DNA from: JBDRGC01 sp043818215
Lineage (GTDB): Bacteria; Chloroflexota; Anaerolineae; Anaerolineales; UBA11858
DNA: 5,814 bases
Direction: 5' to 3'
Assembly: GCA_043818215.1 (NCBI GenBank)
Contig: JBDRGC010000202.1
Location: 1-5,814 of the forward strand
Part shown: one piece after another, positions 4,771 to 5,814 of the stretch
How positions within the stretch are numbered: the stretch's first letter is position 1
How the letters are laid out: each line of letters starts with the position of its first letter
Program-made: the position numbers and the translations under genes
Notes under the pieces: model-generated
What the model saw: only the letters and a program-made list of their open reading frames with translations
Database searches by the model: none
Told to the model about the DNA's origin: nothing

Positions 4771-5814
4771 CTTCATCAAACGCAAATTACAGCATACCCC
4801 GATACGGGTGCGGTTGACTCTCTGGTATTTGCTGCTGGCAGGCTTAGCCGTGCTGCTCTCCGGCGCATATCAATATATCCAGCTCCAGCGCAGTCTGTTT
4901 GCCTCGGTAGATACTTCTCTCGAAATCTCCGTCTCCCAGGCCTTGAGCAACGTAGATTCGGAAAATGGACGCCCAGCTTTCCAGAACACAGAGAACCAGA
5001 CAGTCGCATCAAGAATACTTCTCCAAAGCGATTTTGCCATCCGCCTGCTGACACCAGACGGAATCATTGTGGATGGTCTGGGCGATTCCAGCACAATCAT
5101 CACGGTAGAAACCCTGGCACCCGGGTATCAAACCATAGGGGAGAAGGATCACTGGCGCGTTTATAGTCAGCCCATCCAGGCTGCCGATGGACAGCTAGCC
5201 GGTTGGTTGCAGGCCATTCAATCTTTAGAAGTTGTTGAAGAGACGCTCGAAAATATGCGCACCCAACTCTTAATCATCTTGCCCATGTTACTGCTCCTGA
5301 CCGGGATGGGGGGTGTCTTTCTGGCTAATCGAGCATTGCGCCCTATCGACCAGATTACCAGAACTGCTAAGGAGATCGGGGCAGGTGATCTCTCACACCG
5401 CATCGCCTACCAGGGACCGCAGGATGAAGTTGGCCGTCTGGCCCAGACCTTCGATAATATGTTAGGACGATTGCAAGCTGCCTTCGAGCAGGAACGCCGC
5501 TTTAGTGGGGATGCCGCTCACGAATTACGCACCCCCCTGACGGCTCTTAAAGGGCAAATCGAAGTCGCCCTGGGCCGGCCCCGCGAGCAGGCTGAATACG
5601 AGAACACGCTGCGAGGCCTGGTTTCGCAAGTGGACCGCCTGATTCGCTTGAGCAATGCCCTCTTGTTCCTCTCACGCTCCGACCAAAAGCGGCTTTCGTG
5701 GGAACCAGCACCGGTGAATCTGGCTGAACTCCTGGATATCATTATCGAGCAAATCCTTCCCCTGGCCGATGAACACAAGTTGTCATTTCTTTCACGAATT
5801 CCAATAGCCCTACC
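4763..5814 (+). CDS. Membrane sensor histidine kinase, C-terminus beyond the window
   Basis: The partner kinase of the response regulator, 350 residues visible. Order of parts: a short basic cytoplasmic start; a transmembrane helix at about 17-36 (LTLWYLLLAGLAVLLSGAY); an extracytoplasmic sensor of about 130 residues with no recognisable ligand-binding motif; a second helix at about 168-188 (LLIILPMLLLLTGMGGVFL); a HAMP linker at about 189-241 (NRALRPIDQITRTAKEI, DEVGRLAQTFDNML); and a HisKA domain with the phosphoacceptor His253 in SGDAAHELRTPLTALKG. The ATP-binding domain has only just begun at the right edge. The ATG at 4763 follows a GGAG site (4752-4755) inside the end of the regulator gene. 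The family normally autophosphorylates on the histidine and passes the phosphate to Asp51 of the regulator. Confidence 0.95.
   Translation, partial: MSNFIKRKLQHTPIRVRLTLWYLLLAGLAVLLSGAYQYIQLQRSLFASVDTSLEISVSQALSNVDSENGRPAFQNTENQTVASRILLQSDFAIRLLTPDGIIVDGLGDSSTIITVETLAPGYQTIGEKDHWRVYSQPIQAADGQLAGWLQAIQSLEVVEETLENMRTQLLIILPMLLLLTGMGGVFLANRALRPIDQITRTAKEIGAGDLSHRIAYQGPQDEVGRLAQTFDNMLGRLQAAFEQERRFSGDAAHELRTPLTALKGQIEVALGRPREQAEYENTLRGLVSQVDRLIRLSNALLFLSRSDQKRLSWEPAPVNLAELLDIIIEQILPLADEHKLSFLSRIPIAL

Overview
The window reads as a piece of a bacterial chromosome with a small accessory insert between two ordinary genes. Protein character (a PHP-domain DNA polymerase III alpha of DnaE type, a XerC/D-like recombinase, an IS1595-type transposase with 'NAGEKG' and 'NTMEGIW' signatures, an OmpR/CusR-like two-component pair) and moderate GC suggest a Chloroflexota (Anaerolineae-like) bacterium. 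This is inference from recognition, not from a search.

Layout, left to right. (1) 1-1292, minus: the N-terminal ~430 residues of a DNA polymerase III alpha subunit, running off the left edge. (2) 1426-2310, minus: a complete tyrosine recombinase with all catalytic residues. (3) 2311-2492: a non-coding stretch with a cluster of CATAAT/ATTATG motifs, including a 37-bp dyad, and a strong terminator hairpin with T-tracts on both strands. (4) 2493-2798, minus: an intact HigA/NadS-type XRE antitoxin, preceded by only the last 23 codons of its HigB/RelE-type toxin, with the usual ATGA overlap. (5) About 2863-3942: an IS1595-like insertion sequence that ends the toxin frame. Its imperfect terminal inverted repeats, an extra internal inverted copy of the end, and a transposase with two compensating single-base frameshifts can all be seen. 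(6) 3943-4086: a short regulatory stretch with a perfect 13-bp hairpin plus T-run just before the next gene. (7) 4087-4770 and 4763-5814, plus: an OmpR-family response regulator overlapping a membrane histidine kinase that runs off the right edge.

Functionally, the outer genes look like chromosomal housekeeping (replication or repair polymerase, signal transduction). The middle (recombinase, orphan antitoxin, broken toxin, decayed IS) looks like an accessory insert. No new multi-gene system is evident. The most notable points are the toxin-less antitoxin beside the IS, the hairpin-forming 130-bp IS end, the unexplained CATAAT repeat cluster between the antitoxin and recombinase genes, and the hairpin before the response regulator.
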